Assembly: GCF_004793765.1 (NCBI RefSeq)
Contig: NZ_SRYM01000031.1
Coordinates: 1 to 46,044, forward strand
Source: Parabacteroides distasonis
GTDB taxonomy: Bacteria; Bacteroidota; Bacteroidia; Bacteroidales; Tannerellaceae
DNA length: 46,044 nucleotides
Reading direction: 5' to 3'
Below the pieces are notes generated by a model that worked only from the letters and a program-made list of their open reading frames with translations, made no database searches and was not told the DNA's origin. A program made the position numbers and the translations under genes. This document shows positions 1 through 7,185 of the stretch, in pieces (within the stretch, counting starts at the first letter, position 1; the number at the start of each line of letters is the position of its first letter).

Positions 1-39
1 GTGGACCAAATTTATTTAATTTTTAACTAGCTCCCATTT

Positions 40-1629
40 TTATGGGACACTAGTGATGTAATTTATCAAAAGAGTCACCCGCTCTTTGAGAAATAAATTT
101 TGATTGGATTGTTTCTCTAACTCAATGGCCCTAGCTTCATTTTTCACTGTCGATTGAGAGTATCTGTCTATTTCGCATTGATATTCTCGGTTTTCAGATT
201 CTAAACGCTCCGTTTCTTTCTGCAAGTTTTTGATATTGATCTCAATATTATCTTGATATTCTTTTTTTTCTGATTGTAGAATCTGAATATTATTGCGCAA
301 ATCATCGATCAACCTTATTTTATCATCAAAATCTTCAAGTATAGATTTCATCAAAATCTTATTCGTTTGTATTATCTCTTCATTTTCATGCACTTTTGAG
401 AGATATTCATGAATATGCTCTTCTGATTTCCTTAAGCGCCGTTCTTTCAGCCATAACTTGCGCTGATAACCAAAAGCGAGCAGCCCGATGAAAAAAATCA
501 TAACGATCCAACCTCTAAGGATCAATTTCCGCAACCGCTCTTTTTCCAACAAAAGAGTTTTCTTCTCATTTTCCAATTTCTCATTATCGTATTTCTCTTG
601 CGCTTCCGCTATAGCCTGCGTACGATTTACACTATTTATAGAATCCGTAAAAAAGCGATATTGATCTATATATTTAAAAGCTTCTTCATGATTATGCTTT
701 CTTCTCGAAATAAAATACAAAGCCAAATTTGTGGTTTGAATTCTTTCAATGTTAGAAGTGTTTAGTGACTCCTTAAAATAAACCTCCGCAGAATCCAATT
801 CTCCCATTCGATAAAGGATGACCGCTATTCCAAACGTAGCCGATGAAAAGTTGATAGAATCCCCAGACTGAGACTTTAAAGCCAATTCCTCTTTTTGATA
901 TTCCAAAGCCCTCTTATAATCACCTTCATTAAAATACACAACTCCTAACTCTCCAATAGCCATAGCTTGCGCCTTCAAATCATTAATCAATTCCGCATTC
1001 TCCAAAGAACGTTCAAAGTAATAACGGGCACTATCCAACCGCTTGCGCTCCGCAAATGTCCGCCCCAACTCCGAATAAGCATGCGACCAATCATCTCTTC
1101 GGGGAACTTGCGTGACATAATAAATGGCTTCCCGGAACTGTTCGAATGCCAGATCATAGACCTTCTGCTCCCGATACACACGCCCCAAGGTCTGGCAAAT
1201 CAATGAGGCGAACAACGGCTCATCAAAACTGCCGATTAAGTCTCTCGCCCATACATAGCACTCGGTGGCCTCTTCCAATTTACCCAAGTCTTTCAATACG
1301 GAACCCTTATAAAACCAAGCTTGCGCCTTCCTATGCCCATCTCCTTGCTTATCGAAATAACGAAGAGCCACGTTGATCAGCGAGTCCGATGTATGCTTCT
1401 TATAATTTTTATCCCAAGCCTGTGTATAGAGCAAGCACCAAGTGGCATCGTTCAGCTTATCCGAAGGGGAAGGTTTAGGCACCTTTTCCAATAAGGCCAA
1501 TGCGCTGTCCGGATGATCCCACATGATAGAGTCAATCTGTGCTAGTTCAAGGGAAACCGTTTCTGTTTGTTGCCGACAGGAAAAACAGAAATTCACACAC
1601 AATAGTATTAGAGCGATTACAAATCTCAT
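40..1629 (-). CDS. TPR / transmembrane / coiled-coil lipoprotein, probably lacking its C-terminal regulator domain
   Basis: Predicted lipoprotein of 529 residues: a hydrophobic signal is followed by a lipobox-like FCFSC with Cys18. Tetratricopeptide-like helical repeats fill roughly residues 100-330 (for example GKLEEATECY and GDYKRALEYQKEELAL). One membrane segment follows at about 370-388, then a charged coiled coil at about 395-510. This is the architecture of a large Bacteroides/Parabacteroides family in which TPRs face the periplasm and, in many members, the cytoplasmic coiled coil leads into a C-terminal helix-turn-helix. Here the protein stops at LINYITSVP, about where I would expect that domain to begin, and the 39 remaining bases of the window have stops in the other frames. 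A regulator truncated to a non-DNA-binding form is my inference. A TTTGCGG-type box at about 1762-1769 (minus strand) could be its promoter. Confidence 0.75.
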   Translation of the reverse strand: MRFVIALILLCVNFCFSCRQQTETVSLELAQIDSIMWDHPDSALALLEKVPKPSPSDKLNDATWCLLYTQAWDKNYKKHTSDSLINVALRYFDKQGDGHRKAQAWFYKGSVLKDLGKLEEATECYVWARDLIGSFDEPLFASLICQTLGRVYREQKVYDLAFEQFREAIYYVTQVPRRDDWSHAYSELGRTFAERKRLDSARYYFERSLENAELINDLKAQAMAIGELGVVYFNEGDYKRALEYQKEELALKSQSGDSINFSSATFGIAVILYRMGELDSAEVYFKESLNTSNIERIQTTNLALYFISRRKHNHEEAFKYIDQYRFFTDSINSVNRTQAIAEAQEKYDNEKLENEKKTLLLEKERLRKLILRGWIVMIFFIGLLAFGYQRKLWLKERRLRKSEEHIHEYLSKVHENEEIIQTNKILMKSILEDFDDKIRLIDDLRNNIQILQSEKKEYQDNIEINIKNLQKETERLESENREYQCEIDRYSQSTVKNEARAIELEKQSNQNLFLKERVTLLINYITSVP

Positions 1630-1770
1630 CTATAAAAATACCGATTTTAAGGACTCGTACAAAGTAAAAAATATCCTCCCTATTATGCAAGAGCATTTTG
1701 GAAATTCCATGAATCTGGCACGTATAAAATATAATGGCTCAGTAGAAATTTAGTGGGGTACCGCAAAGCT

Positions 1771-1862
1771 GCAAATAATCCGGTATAACTACCCTTTTCG
1801 AAGAATATATACTTCAAGTGGCATTAGATATATACTTCATTGCCCAAGTAAGTATATCTTCT
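1771..1862. repeat. Direct repeat R1 / ~23-bp-period palindromic array downstream of the ATPase gene
   Basis: This stretch contains three TATATA-centred units spaced 23 bases apart, judged by the CTTC ends at 1813, 1836 and 1859. The first, about 1801-1816, is a near-perfect 16-bp inverted repeat (GAAG...CTTC). Its first 67 bases align, in the same orientation, with 3472-3537 on the other side of the ATPase gene, including the shared blocks TAATCC, GTATAACT and GAATATATACT. It lies between the ATPase stop codon and the start of the TPR gene. Confidence 0.65.
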
Positions 1863-1878
1863 CTCGCAGGCATGTCAC

Positions 1879-3438
1879 CTAAACGATCTCCCAACGATCC
1901 AGGTTCCGTTCCTCCTTGCTGAAAGAGCCCCCTATCTTTACCAACCGCCGGCCGTCGGCCTGATAAGGGAACAGATAGCCCTTCTCGTTGATCTGCCTCA
2001 ACGCATCCTCCACCGAGCCGTCCAGCTTGAACTCGAAGACATAAATATAATCGGAGGTTTTCACCACGGCGTCCACACGGCCTTTGGCACTTTTCACCTC
2101 CGCCTCGCAGAACTGGCCCATCAACTTAAAGACCAGATAGAATACCACCTGATAGTGGCGTTCCGTCTTTGCGTTCAACTCATAGGGGAAGTCGGCGAAG
2201 AAGGCTTTCAGACGGGTAAGGAAGGCATCCGCGTCACCGGATCTCAATTCACGGATGAATTTACCGATATAAAAACCTTTCTCGTCATCCGTGATAGAAC
2301 TGTAGAAAGGAAGGATGAAATTAAGGAAGCCGTATCGAACCTCATCATTTGGGAAACCCAAAGAGTAGAGGCCGAACTCCTTATCATACCCTTTGATCGT
2401 CAAATAACCGCTTTGGTATATCAGCGGGATCGGATTATTACCGCTCGCACGGTACTCGGCGAAAGAGGAGGCCTCCGCCTCTACGCCATCTATCAATGTA
2501 CGGAGGTCGTACTCGCTATCTTGCAGCAGTTTCACCAGGAAGGTAGGGGTTCCGGTCTGGAACCAATAACTGCCGAACTCTTTCTTTTGCAGGCAACTCA
2601 AGGTGCTGAAGGGATTAAAGACTCCCTCGCAGGAAGGGTGAAAATGATAACCGTCGTATTGACACATCATCCGGGCGACCACCTCTTCCTCCCGGCATTC
2701 CTGCACCTCCGCCATTTTCTTCAATTCCGGAGCAAACGTATGAAGCAACTCATCATGCGTAATCCCGCACAAGGTGGCATAATCGTAATCCAGGCTGATA
2801 TCGTTCAACTGGTTCAGGTCGCTAAAGACACTCACTTGGGAGAACTTGGTAACTCCGGTCAGGAATACGAATCTCAAGAAACGATCCGCGCTTTTCAATA
2901 CGCCATAGAAACCTTTTAAGGTATTCCGGTAATCATCCAGTAACTTTTCATCCGTAAGCGCCTGAAGCAAAGGCTTATCATATTCATCCACCAACACCAC
3001 GACACCACGTCCGGTCCGCTTATAAGCCCGGGCTATCACGCCGATAAAACGATCGGATACCGTAACCTCCCGCTCATCTTTGCCCCAACAATCCTCCCAT
3101 ACATTCAAATGACGGGAAAGGATAGACACCAGACGCTCGGGGGAATCATATTTCTCGGCGTTCAGATCCAGATGCAATACAGGATAAGAAATCCAATCCC
3201 GCTCCAACTTCTCGATCGCCAATCCCTCGAACAATTCCTTTTTTCCCTTGAAATAGGCTTCCAAGGTAGAGATCAACAAGCTCTTGCCGAAACGACGGGG
3301 GCGGCTCAGGAAATAGGGCTTTCCCATTGTCACCAGTTGATAAACCAATTCGGTCTTATCCACATAAAGATAATTCTCCTTACGCAAATACTCAAAACTC
3401 TGCACCCCGATAGGTAATTTCCGTATTCCTGCTATCAT
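1879..3438 (-). CDS. AAA-ATPase-like / PD-(D/E)XK nuclease superfamily protein
   Basis: 519 residues from the ATG at 3438. The open frame runs further upstream, but that extension translates the repeat at 3472-3537, and MIAGIRKLPIGVQSFE is the usual start of this family. The N-terminal AAA-ATPase-like domain shows YVDKTELVYQL, SRPRRFGKSLL (a P-loop variant) and VVLVDEYDKPLL (Walker B). The C-terminal part has the nuclease-like signature DAVVKTSDYIYVFEFKLDG, matching the D...(D/E)xK pattern. Such genes are present in many copies in Bacteroides and Parabacteroides. Their role is unknown; mobility or defence links are only suggested. A minus-strand TATCTTTG box at 3471-3464 gives it its own promoter. 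The flanking direct repeats suggest that it arrived or was duplicated as a cassette. Confidence 0.85.
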   Translation of the reverse strand: MIAGIRKLPIGVQSFEYLRKENYLYVDKTELVYQLVTMGKPYFLSRPRRFGKSLLISTLEAYFKGKKELFEGLAIEKLERDWISYPVLHLDLNAEKYDSPERLVSILSRHLNVWEDCWGKDEREVTVSDRFIGVIARAYKRTGRGVVVLVDEYDKPLLQALTDEKLLDDYRNTLKGFYGVLKSADRFLRFVFLTGVTKFSQVSVFSDLNQLNDISLDYDYATLCGITHDELLHTFAPELKKMAEVQECREEEVVARMMCQYDGYHFHPSCEGVFNPFSTLSCLQKKEFGSYWFQTGTPTFLVKLLQDSEYDLRTLIDGVEAEASSFAEYRASGNNPIPLIYQSGYLTIKGYDKEFGLYSLGFPNDEVRYGFLNFILPFYSSITDDEKGFYIGKFIRELRSGDADAFLTRLKAFFADFPYELNAKTERHYQVVFYLVFKLMGQFCEAEVKSAKGRVDAVVKTSDYIYVFEFKLDGSVEDALRQINEKGYLFPYQADGRRLVKIGGSFSKEERNLDRWEIV

Positions 3439-3463
3439 AAAGCTTATTGTTTGATGTCTCAGA

Positions 3464-3471
3464 CAAAGATA
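3464..3471 (-). promoter_or_regulatory. -7 box of the ATPase gene promoter
   Basis: The minus strand reads TATCTTTG, an exact match to the Bacteroidetes -7 consensus TAnnTTTG, 26 bases before the ATG at 3438. I see no clear -33 TTG at the expected distance. The box sits at the edge of repeat R2; the matching place beside R1 reads CAGCTTTG. Confidence 0.5.
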
Positions 3472-3537
3472 GCAATAATCCAGTATAACTTTTCCCTCCT
3501 TGTAGAATATATACTGCGAGTGCCTTAGGATATAAGT
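3472..3537. repeat. Direct repeat R2 / ~22-bp-period array upstream of the ATPase gene
   Basis: Imperfect copy of R1 (1771-1837) in the same orientation. Units begin AG at about 3482, 3504 and 3527, spacings of 22 and 23 bases, with cores AGTATAACT, AGAATATATACT and AGGATATAAGT that approximate the palindrome AGTATATACT. It overlaps the last codons of the small membrane-protein gene at 3525-3734 and lies just upstream of the ATPase promoter. Confidence 0.65.
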
Positions 3538-3734
3538 CCCAGCACCCCACAAGCGATCAGCCCGACTCCCAGCAACGCATAGAAGACACGTGCGCCGCCA
3601 CGACCGAACCAGTTCACGAAAGTCATCGCCCCGCTGGTTTTAAAGTACCAATCCAAATTAAAGATCGCCGCTACGATTGAAAACAATCCCAGAGCGATAA
3701 ATAAGACTAAGATAAAGTATTCGGAAGGACCCAT
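3525..3734 (-). CDS. Small two-helix membrane protein (Imm17-like)
   Basis: 69 residues with two hydrophobic segments, about 6-25 (ILVLFIALGLFSIVAAIF) and 47-67 (ARVFYALLGVGLIACGVLGL), joined by a loop containing WYFKTSGAMTFVNWFGRGGAR. Size and pattern resemble proteins annotated as immunity 17 family in Bacteroidales. No toxin gene is nearby, so an immunity role is not supported by context. It starts 4 bases after the tsaE stop and is probably cotranscribed with it. Its last codons lie inside repeat R2, so its C-terminus may have been reshaped by that repeat. Confidence 0.6.
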   Translation of the reverse strand: MGPSEYFILVLFIALGLFSIVAAIFNLDWYFKTSGAMTFVNWFGRGGARVFYALLGVGLIACGVLGLIS

Positions 3735-3738
3735 AGAC

Positions 3739-4158
3739 TTACTTAACCTCTACAGTACGTGAACCGTCCGGATTCTCCGAGATCGTTACACCTACCACAT
3801 CTCCGGGCAACAACTCATCTATTTTCTCCGGCCATTCGATAAAGCATAAAGCCCCGCTATAGAAATAATCTTCCGTTCCGATATCTTCGGCCTCACTCAA
3901 TTTATTGATCCGGTAAAAATCAAAGTGATAGATCAATTCTCCCGTCGTATCGCTACGGTACTCATTGATAATAGCGAATGTGGGACTGTTGATCACGTCC
4001 TCCACACCCAATTCCTCACAGATCGCCTTGATAAAGGTAGTCTTACCGGCCCCCATCGGACCATAGAAGGCAAAGACCGTACGATCATCCATCCCGGCGA
4101 TAAACGCCTTAGCCGCCTCATGGATCTTATCCAAACTTTCTATTTTCAGTATGCTCAT
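3739..4158 (-). CDS. tsaE: tRNA N6-threonylcarbamoyladenosine (t6A37) biosynthesis ATPase TsaE
   Basis: 139-residue P-loop ATPase of the TsaE family. Walker A is GPMGAGKTT at residues 33-41, and [10 protein letters not shown] and FDFYRI are family blocks; [13 protein letters not shown] near the C-terminus is also typical. With TsaB and TsaD it makes the t6A37 modification of ANN-decoding tRNAs in the cytoplasm, and its ATPase activity resets the complex. It lies 75 bases downstream of porX on the same strand, an order I recall from other Bacteroidetes, and 4 bases before the small membrane-protein gene, so the three probably form one operon. Confidence 0.93.
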   Translation of the reverse strand: MSILKIESLDKIHEAAKAFIAGMDDRTVFAFYGPMGAGKTTFIKAICEELGVEDVINSPTFAIINEYRSDTTGELIYHFDFYRINKLSEAEDIGTEDYFYSGALCFIEWPEKIDELLPGDVVGVTISENPDGSRTVEVK

Positions 4159-4233
4159 AACATTCGTGTTTACAGTTTATATGGACTGCAAAGTTCGTGA
4201 TATTTATGATATACGCAACTTATCGGCACATTA

Positions 4234-5784
4234 TCATTTCGGTTCCATCGTAATAAACGGCACCAACATCTCCTCCATCGAGATTCCTCCGTGCTGGAAT
4301 GTATTTTTGTAATAAGAGACGTAATAGTTATAATTATTCGGATAAGCGAAGAAATTCTCTCCACAGGAAAAAATATATTTACTGCTTAGGTTCGGCGAAG
4401 GAAGTCCTACTTTTTCCGGATCCCGGATCTCGAATACCTCTTTCGGATTGTAGTTCAAGTTCTTGCCTACCTTATAGCGTAGATTGGTATTCGTATTCTT
4501 ATCGCCTATCACCTTGATCGGATTCGTTACCCGGATCGTTCCGTGATCGGTCGTAACGATCACCTTAGCTCCCCGCTCAGCGATTCGTTTGAACAACTCA
4601 AGCGTAGAAGAGTGCTGGAACCATGATTTAGTCAAGCTGCGATAGGCTGCCTCGCTTTGCGCCAACTCACGGATCATCTTACTCTCCGTACGAGCATGCG
4701 AAAGCATATCCACGAAGTTCAGCACAATCACATTCAGTTGATTACGAGTAAGAGAAGGGATCGTAGCCAACAACTTCTCTCCATATTGGGAATCGTGTAC
4801 TTTATTATATGAGAAGGTATATTTCTTACGGAACCGATCGATCTGGGTTTGAATCAATGGAGCCTCATTCAAATTCTTACCTTCCTCGCTCTCCTCATCT
4901 ACCCACAAATCCGGAAACATCTGCTCTATTTGCGAAGGCATCAAGCCCGAGAATATAGAGTTGCGGGCATATTGCGTGGCGGTTGGCAGTATGCTATAAT
5001 ACAAGCTCTCGTCAAACGTAAAATACTCAGTAAGCAATTCTTTTACCACCCGCCATTGATCCAGCCGGAAATTATCGATCAATATAAAGAAAACCTTCTC
5101 GTCATTATCCAACATTGGGAAAACCTTCTTCTTAAACAGGTCGGGGCTCATCAACGGGCGATCGGCCGGATTCTGTATCCAGTCCACATAATTCTTCTTC
5201 ACGAATTTGGCAAAAGCGTTATTGGCCTCTTCCTTCTGCATACGGAGCATATCTGTCATTGCCACTTGGCTGCTTTCCAGTTCCAGTTCCCAGTACACCA
5301 GTTTCTTATAGACATCCATCCAATCATCCGTCGTCAAGGAATCATTGATTTGCATACCTATACGACCGAATTCCTGCTGATAACCCACCGTGGTCGTCTC
5401 GGAGATAATCACGTTCTTATGGACATTCTTCTTGATAGAGAGAAGCAATTGGTTGGGATTTACCGGTTTGATCAAATAATCCGCGATCTTATTTCCGATC
5501 GCCTGATTCATGATACTTTCCTCCTCACTTTTAGTCACCATCACGACCGGCACATTCGGAGCGATCTCCTTGATATGCGACAGCGTCTCCAATCCTGTCA
5601 AGCCGGGCATATTCTCATCGAGAAAAATAATGTCAAACGATTGTTCCTTACAGCAGTCAATGGCGTCTTGCCCGCTCACCACCGGAACGATCTCATACCC
5701 TTTGTCCTGCAAGAACAAGATATGCGGTTTTAACAAATCAATCTCGTCATCCGCCCAAAGTACTCTATCTTTCTTCGCTGCCAT
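4234..5784 (-). CDS. porX: T9SS response regulator PorX (receiver domain + alkaline-phosphatase-superfamily domain)
   Basis: 516 residues from the ATG at 5784. The open frame extends upstream, but MAAKKDRVLWADDEIDLLKPHI is the conserved PorX start, and an excellent promoter lies just before it. Residues 1-120 form a CheY-like receiver with acidic residues D12/D13 and probable phospho-acceptor D56 in IIFLDENMPG. A helical linker follows. The C-terminal half is a PglZ/alkaline-phosphatase-like domain with the metal-site motifs FFILIDNFRLDQW and VIVTTDHGTIRV. In Porphyromonas, PorX acts with the histidine kinase PorY and the sigma factor SigP to control T9SS genes, and the effector domain is a zinc phosphodiesterase. 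No porY is in the window. The porPKLMN operon it is expected to control begins about 29 kb away. Confidence 0.95.
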   Translation of the reverse strand: MAAKKDRVLWADDEIDLLKPHILFLQDKGYEIVPVVSGQDAIDCCKEQSFDIIFLDENMPGLTGLETLSHIKEIAPNVPVVMVTKSEEESIMNQAIGNKIADYLIKPVNPNQLLLSIKKNVHKNVIISETTTVGYQQEFGRIGMQINDSLTTDDWMDVYKKLVYWELELESSQVAMTDMLRMQKEEANNAFAKFVKKNYVDWIQNPADRPLMSPDLFKKKVFPMLDNDEKVFFILIDNFRLDQWRVVKELLTEYFTFDESLYYSILPTATQYARNSIFSGLMPSQIEQMFPDLWVDEESEEGKNLNEAPLIQTQIDRFRKKYTFSYNKVHDSQYGEKLLATIPSLTRNQLNVIVLNFVDMLSHARTESKMIRELAQSEAAYRSLTKSWFQHSSTLELFKRIAERGAKVIVTTDHGTIRVTNPIKVIGDKNTNTNLRYKVGKNLNYNPKEVFEIRDPEKVGLPSPNLSSKYIFSCGENFFAYPNNYNYYVSYYKNTFQHGGISMEEMLVPFITMEPK

Positions 5785-5804
5785 AAACTTACCTGGTTTA
5801 TTTA

Positions 5805-5835
5805 CAAATATATGGATAATCCTCCATATAACAAC
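5805..5835 (-). promoter_or_regulatory. porX promoter
   Basis: On the minus strand a GTTG (-33) at 5835-5832 and TATATTTG (-7) at 5812-5805 are separated by 19 bases, matching the Bacteroidetes consensus TTTG-N19-TAnnTTTG. Transcription would start near 5798, giving a leader of roughly 14 bases. The spacer carries a dyad, TATGGA...TCCATA (5811-5828), that could be an operator. Confidence 0.7.
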
Positions 5836-6048
5836 GAAAGAAACGAGATGTTTCGTATTTGATCTCGTAATTTTCCCAAATCCAGATAAGCGAATAGCCA
5901 ATGAGGAGATCTCCTTCATCAACTCACGAACAGTACTCTCTCTTACATGCTAAGGTTCAAAAATATCCAATTTATCTACAATTATCAGGCCCTATCTACC
6001 ATCATTTACTGCTTTTCTATCTCTAAACAGAACGATCTCCCCACATTC

Positions 6049-6070
6049 GCCGTATATCATTATACGGCCT
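6049..6070. other. Intergenic hairpin between porX and the PUL
   Basis: GCCGTAT...ATACGGC with a 6-base loop, followed on the plus strand by a pyrimidine run (CTCTTCTT). It looks terminator-like, but no plus-strand gene lies immediately upstream. The interval 5785-6321 otherwise holds the porX promoter and the array at 6126-6235. Confidence 0.4.
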
Positions 6071-6125
6071 CTTCTTGATATAGATAAAATATTAACATAT
6101 AAGCTTATACAGTTTTTATCCATGA

Positions 6126-6235
6126 AAAACTAAAGTTTTATACCGCTAAAACCTTTGTTTTCCGCTTAGGAAACTTTTGTTTCTATATAGGGAAACTAAG
6201 GTTTCTTCAGCACGAAACTTTTGTTTTCTGTAGGA
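6126..6235. repeat. Tandem array: five 22-bp units with an AAAC-N4-GTTT palindromic core
   Basis: Five units start at 6126, 6148, 6170, 6192 and 6214, exactly 22 bases apart. Each begins with a 14-base inverted repeat: AAAAC/GTTTT in units 1-2, GAAAC/GTTTC in units 3-4, and GAAAC/GTTTT in unit 5. The loop is TAAA, CTTT, TTTT, TAAG and TTTT in turn, followed by an unconserved 8-base spacer. The outer pair changes from A-T to G-C on both arms together, and unit 5 would form a G-U pair in plus-strand RNA. It sits just upstream of the broken sigma-factor copy. Confidence 0.85.
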
Positions 6236-6321
6236 GTAAAGAAAATAGTTCCCTAGGAACTTTGCAGAACTTAGTTTTACTTCAGAAGTCATGTAATCTT
6301 ATTTTTATTACTCAGCTTATA

Positions 6322-6498
6322 ATGGCAAAAGACAATTTTAACATTATTTGCGAACGAAACTATCAACGATCGTTCATGTTCGCTAAATCAGATGATATGA
6401 TAGCAGAAGATATCGTATCCGATTCTCTTGTGAAGTATTGGAGACTGATCTCCACCCAAAAAGGAGAAGCAACAATAACCGGAAAGCGGGGAAAATAA
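6322..6498 (+). pseudogene. Truncated ECF sigma-factor copy ending in a hydrolase-gene remnant
   Basis: Codons from 6322 encode MAKDNFNIICERNYQRSFMF...DDMIAEDIVSDSLVKYWRLIS, clearly homologous to the N-terminal region 2 of the intact sigma factor that follows (FNIIYERNYRRSFLF...DDMVAEDIVAESLVKYWRLVS), with a 3-residue gap. Homology stops after about 50 residues, so the rest of region 2, the linker and region 4 are missing. Its last bases and the next few (6475-6505) match 29 of 31 positions of 17368-17398 near the 3' end of the second hydrolase gene, in a different frame. The protein divergence shows the sigma copy is an old paralogue, not a recent duplication. Confidence 0.8.
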
Positions 6499-6505
6499 AA
6501 GTATG
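6475..6505 (+). repeat. 31-bp remnant of a GH127 gene 3' end
   Basis: 29 of 31 bases are identical to 17368-17398 in the second hydrolase gene, where they encode NRKAGRMKV and the first base of the next codon's neighbourhood. In the matching frame here they read NRKAGKIKV and then a TGA stop where the hydrolase has Trp. Similarity ends abruptly on both sides, as expected for a recombination scar. Confidence 0.8.
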
Positions 6506-6565
6506 ATTACTTTAACTATTTTTCTATCAAAAATTCCTACTTTTACCGCTAAATCTGTATTGAAG

Positions 6566-7111
6566 ATGAAAGGAGACGATTTTAATATCATTTATGAACG
6601 GAATTACCGACGGTCATTCCTGTTCACCAAATCATATGTACATGATGACATGGTGGCTGAGGATATCGTAGCTGAATCGCTTGTAAAATATTGGCGACTG
6701 GTCTCTGCTGGAGAAAACGAGATAACAGAAGCCTTATTGCTCACGATTTTGAAAAATAAAGCCCTTAACTATTTACGCCATAAAGCCATACATGATGCCG
6801 CTATTGAAAATTTAGAGGAAATAAAGAATAGAGAACTAAGCATTAGAATTTCCACACTCGAGGCTTGCGATCCGAAAGAGATCTTCTCCGATGAGGTCAA
6901 TAGGATCATCCACAAAACTTTAAAAAACTTACCAGAACAAACTCATCGAATATTCGAGATGAGCCGCTTCGAGAATAAAACCGTAAAAGAAATAGCGGAT
7001 GAGACAAACCTCACCATAAAAGGTGTAGAATACCACATAACCAAAGCTTTAAAAGCTTTGCGTATCAACTTGAAAGACTATCTACCCTTATTTTATTTTC
7101 TTTTTTCTTAA
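6566..7111 (+). CDS. ECF RNA polymerase sigma-70 factor of the PUL
   Basis: 181 residues from the ATG at 6566 (MKGDDFNIIYERNY), the usual start for this family; the frame stays open to 6503, but that extension includes the hydrolase-gene remnant. Region 2 includes DDMVAEDIVAESLVKYWRL, and region 4 is LPEQTHRIFEMSRFENKTVKEIADETNLTIKGVEYH with its helix-turn-helix. It is the Bacteroidetes type (RpoE/FecI-like) encoded with a FecR anti-sigma factor and an STN-bearing SusC. Expected action: released by FecR when the SusC STN domain signals glycan import, it transcribes the susC-susD-hydrolase genes. It lies 74 bases upstream of fecR. Confidence 0.93.
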   Translation: MKGDDFNIIYERNYRRSFLFTKSYVHDDMVAEDIVAESLVKYWRLVSAGENEITEALLLTILKNKALNYLRHKAIHDAAIENLEEIKNRELSIRISTLEACDPKEIFSDEVNRIIHKTLKNLPEQTHRIFEMSRFENKTVKEIADETNLTIKGVEYHITKALKALRINLKDYLPLFYFLFS

Positions 7112-7185
7112 TTTTTTTCATTTTCCCACTAGGGATTTAGCGCACAGCGTTGTTTTTATAACAGAAAACAAATTAACAGACATTC

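Noticed and set aside
2155-2919. Plus-strand 254-codon frame opposite the ATPase gene
   Set aside because: It lies fully antisense to a gene with clear Walker and nuclease motifs and has no recognisable features.
3525-3734. Immunity gene of a toxin-immunity pair
   Set aside because: Resemblance to Imm17 is only by size and helices; the neighbours are tsaE, porX and an ATPase/nuclease-type gene, with no toxin domain recognised.
4849-5733. Plus-strand 294-codon frame opposite porX
   Set aside because: It is antisense to the conserved porX coding region; its His/Ile/Leu-rich product is typical of a shadow frame.
6126-6235. CRISPR array
   Set aside because: Regular spacing suggests it, but the unit is only 22 bases with an 8-base spacer, far below CRISPR repeat-spacer sizes, and no cas gene is present.
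6566-7111. The ECF factor as SigP, partner of PorX
   Set aside because: It is next to porX, but it is followed directly by fecR and an STN-type susC, which marks it as the PUL's own sigma factor.
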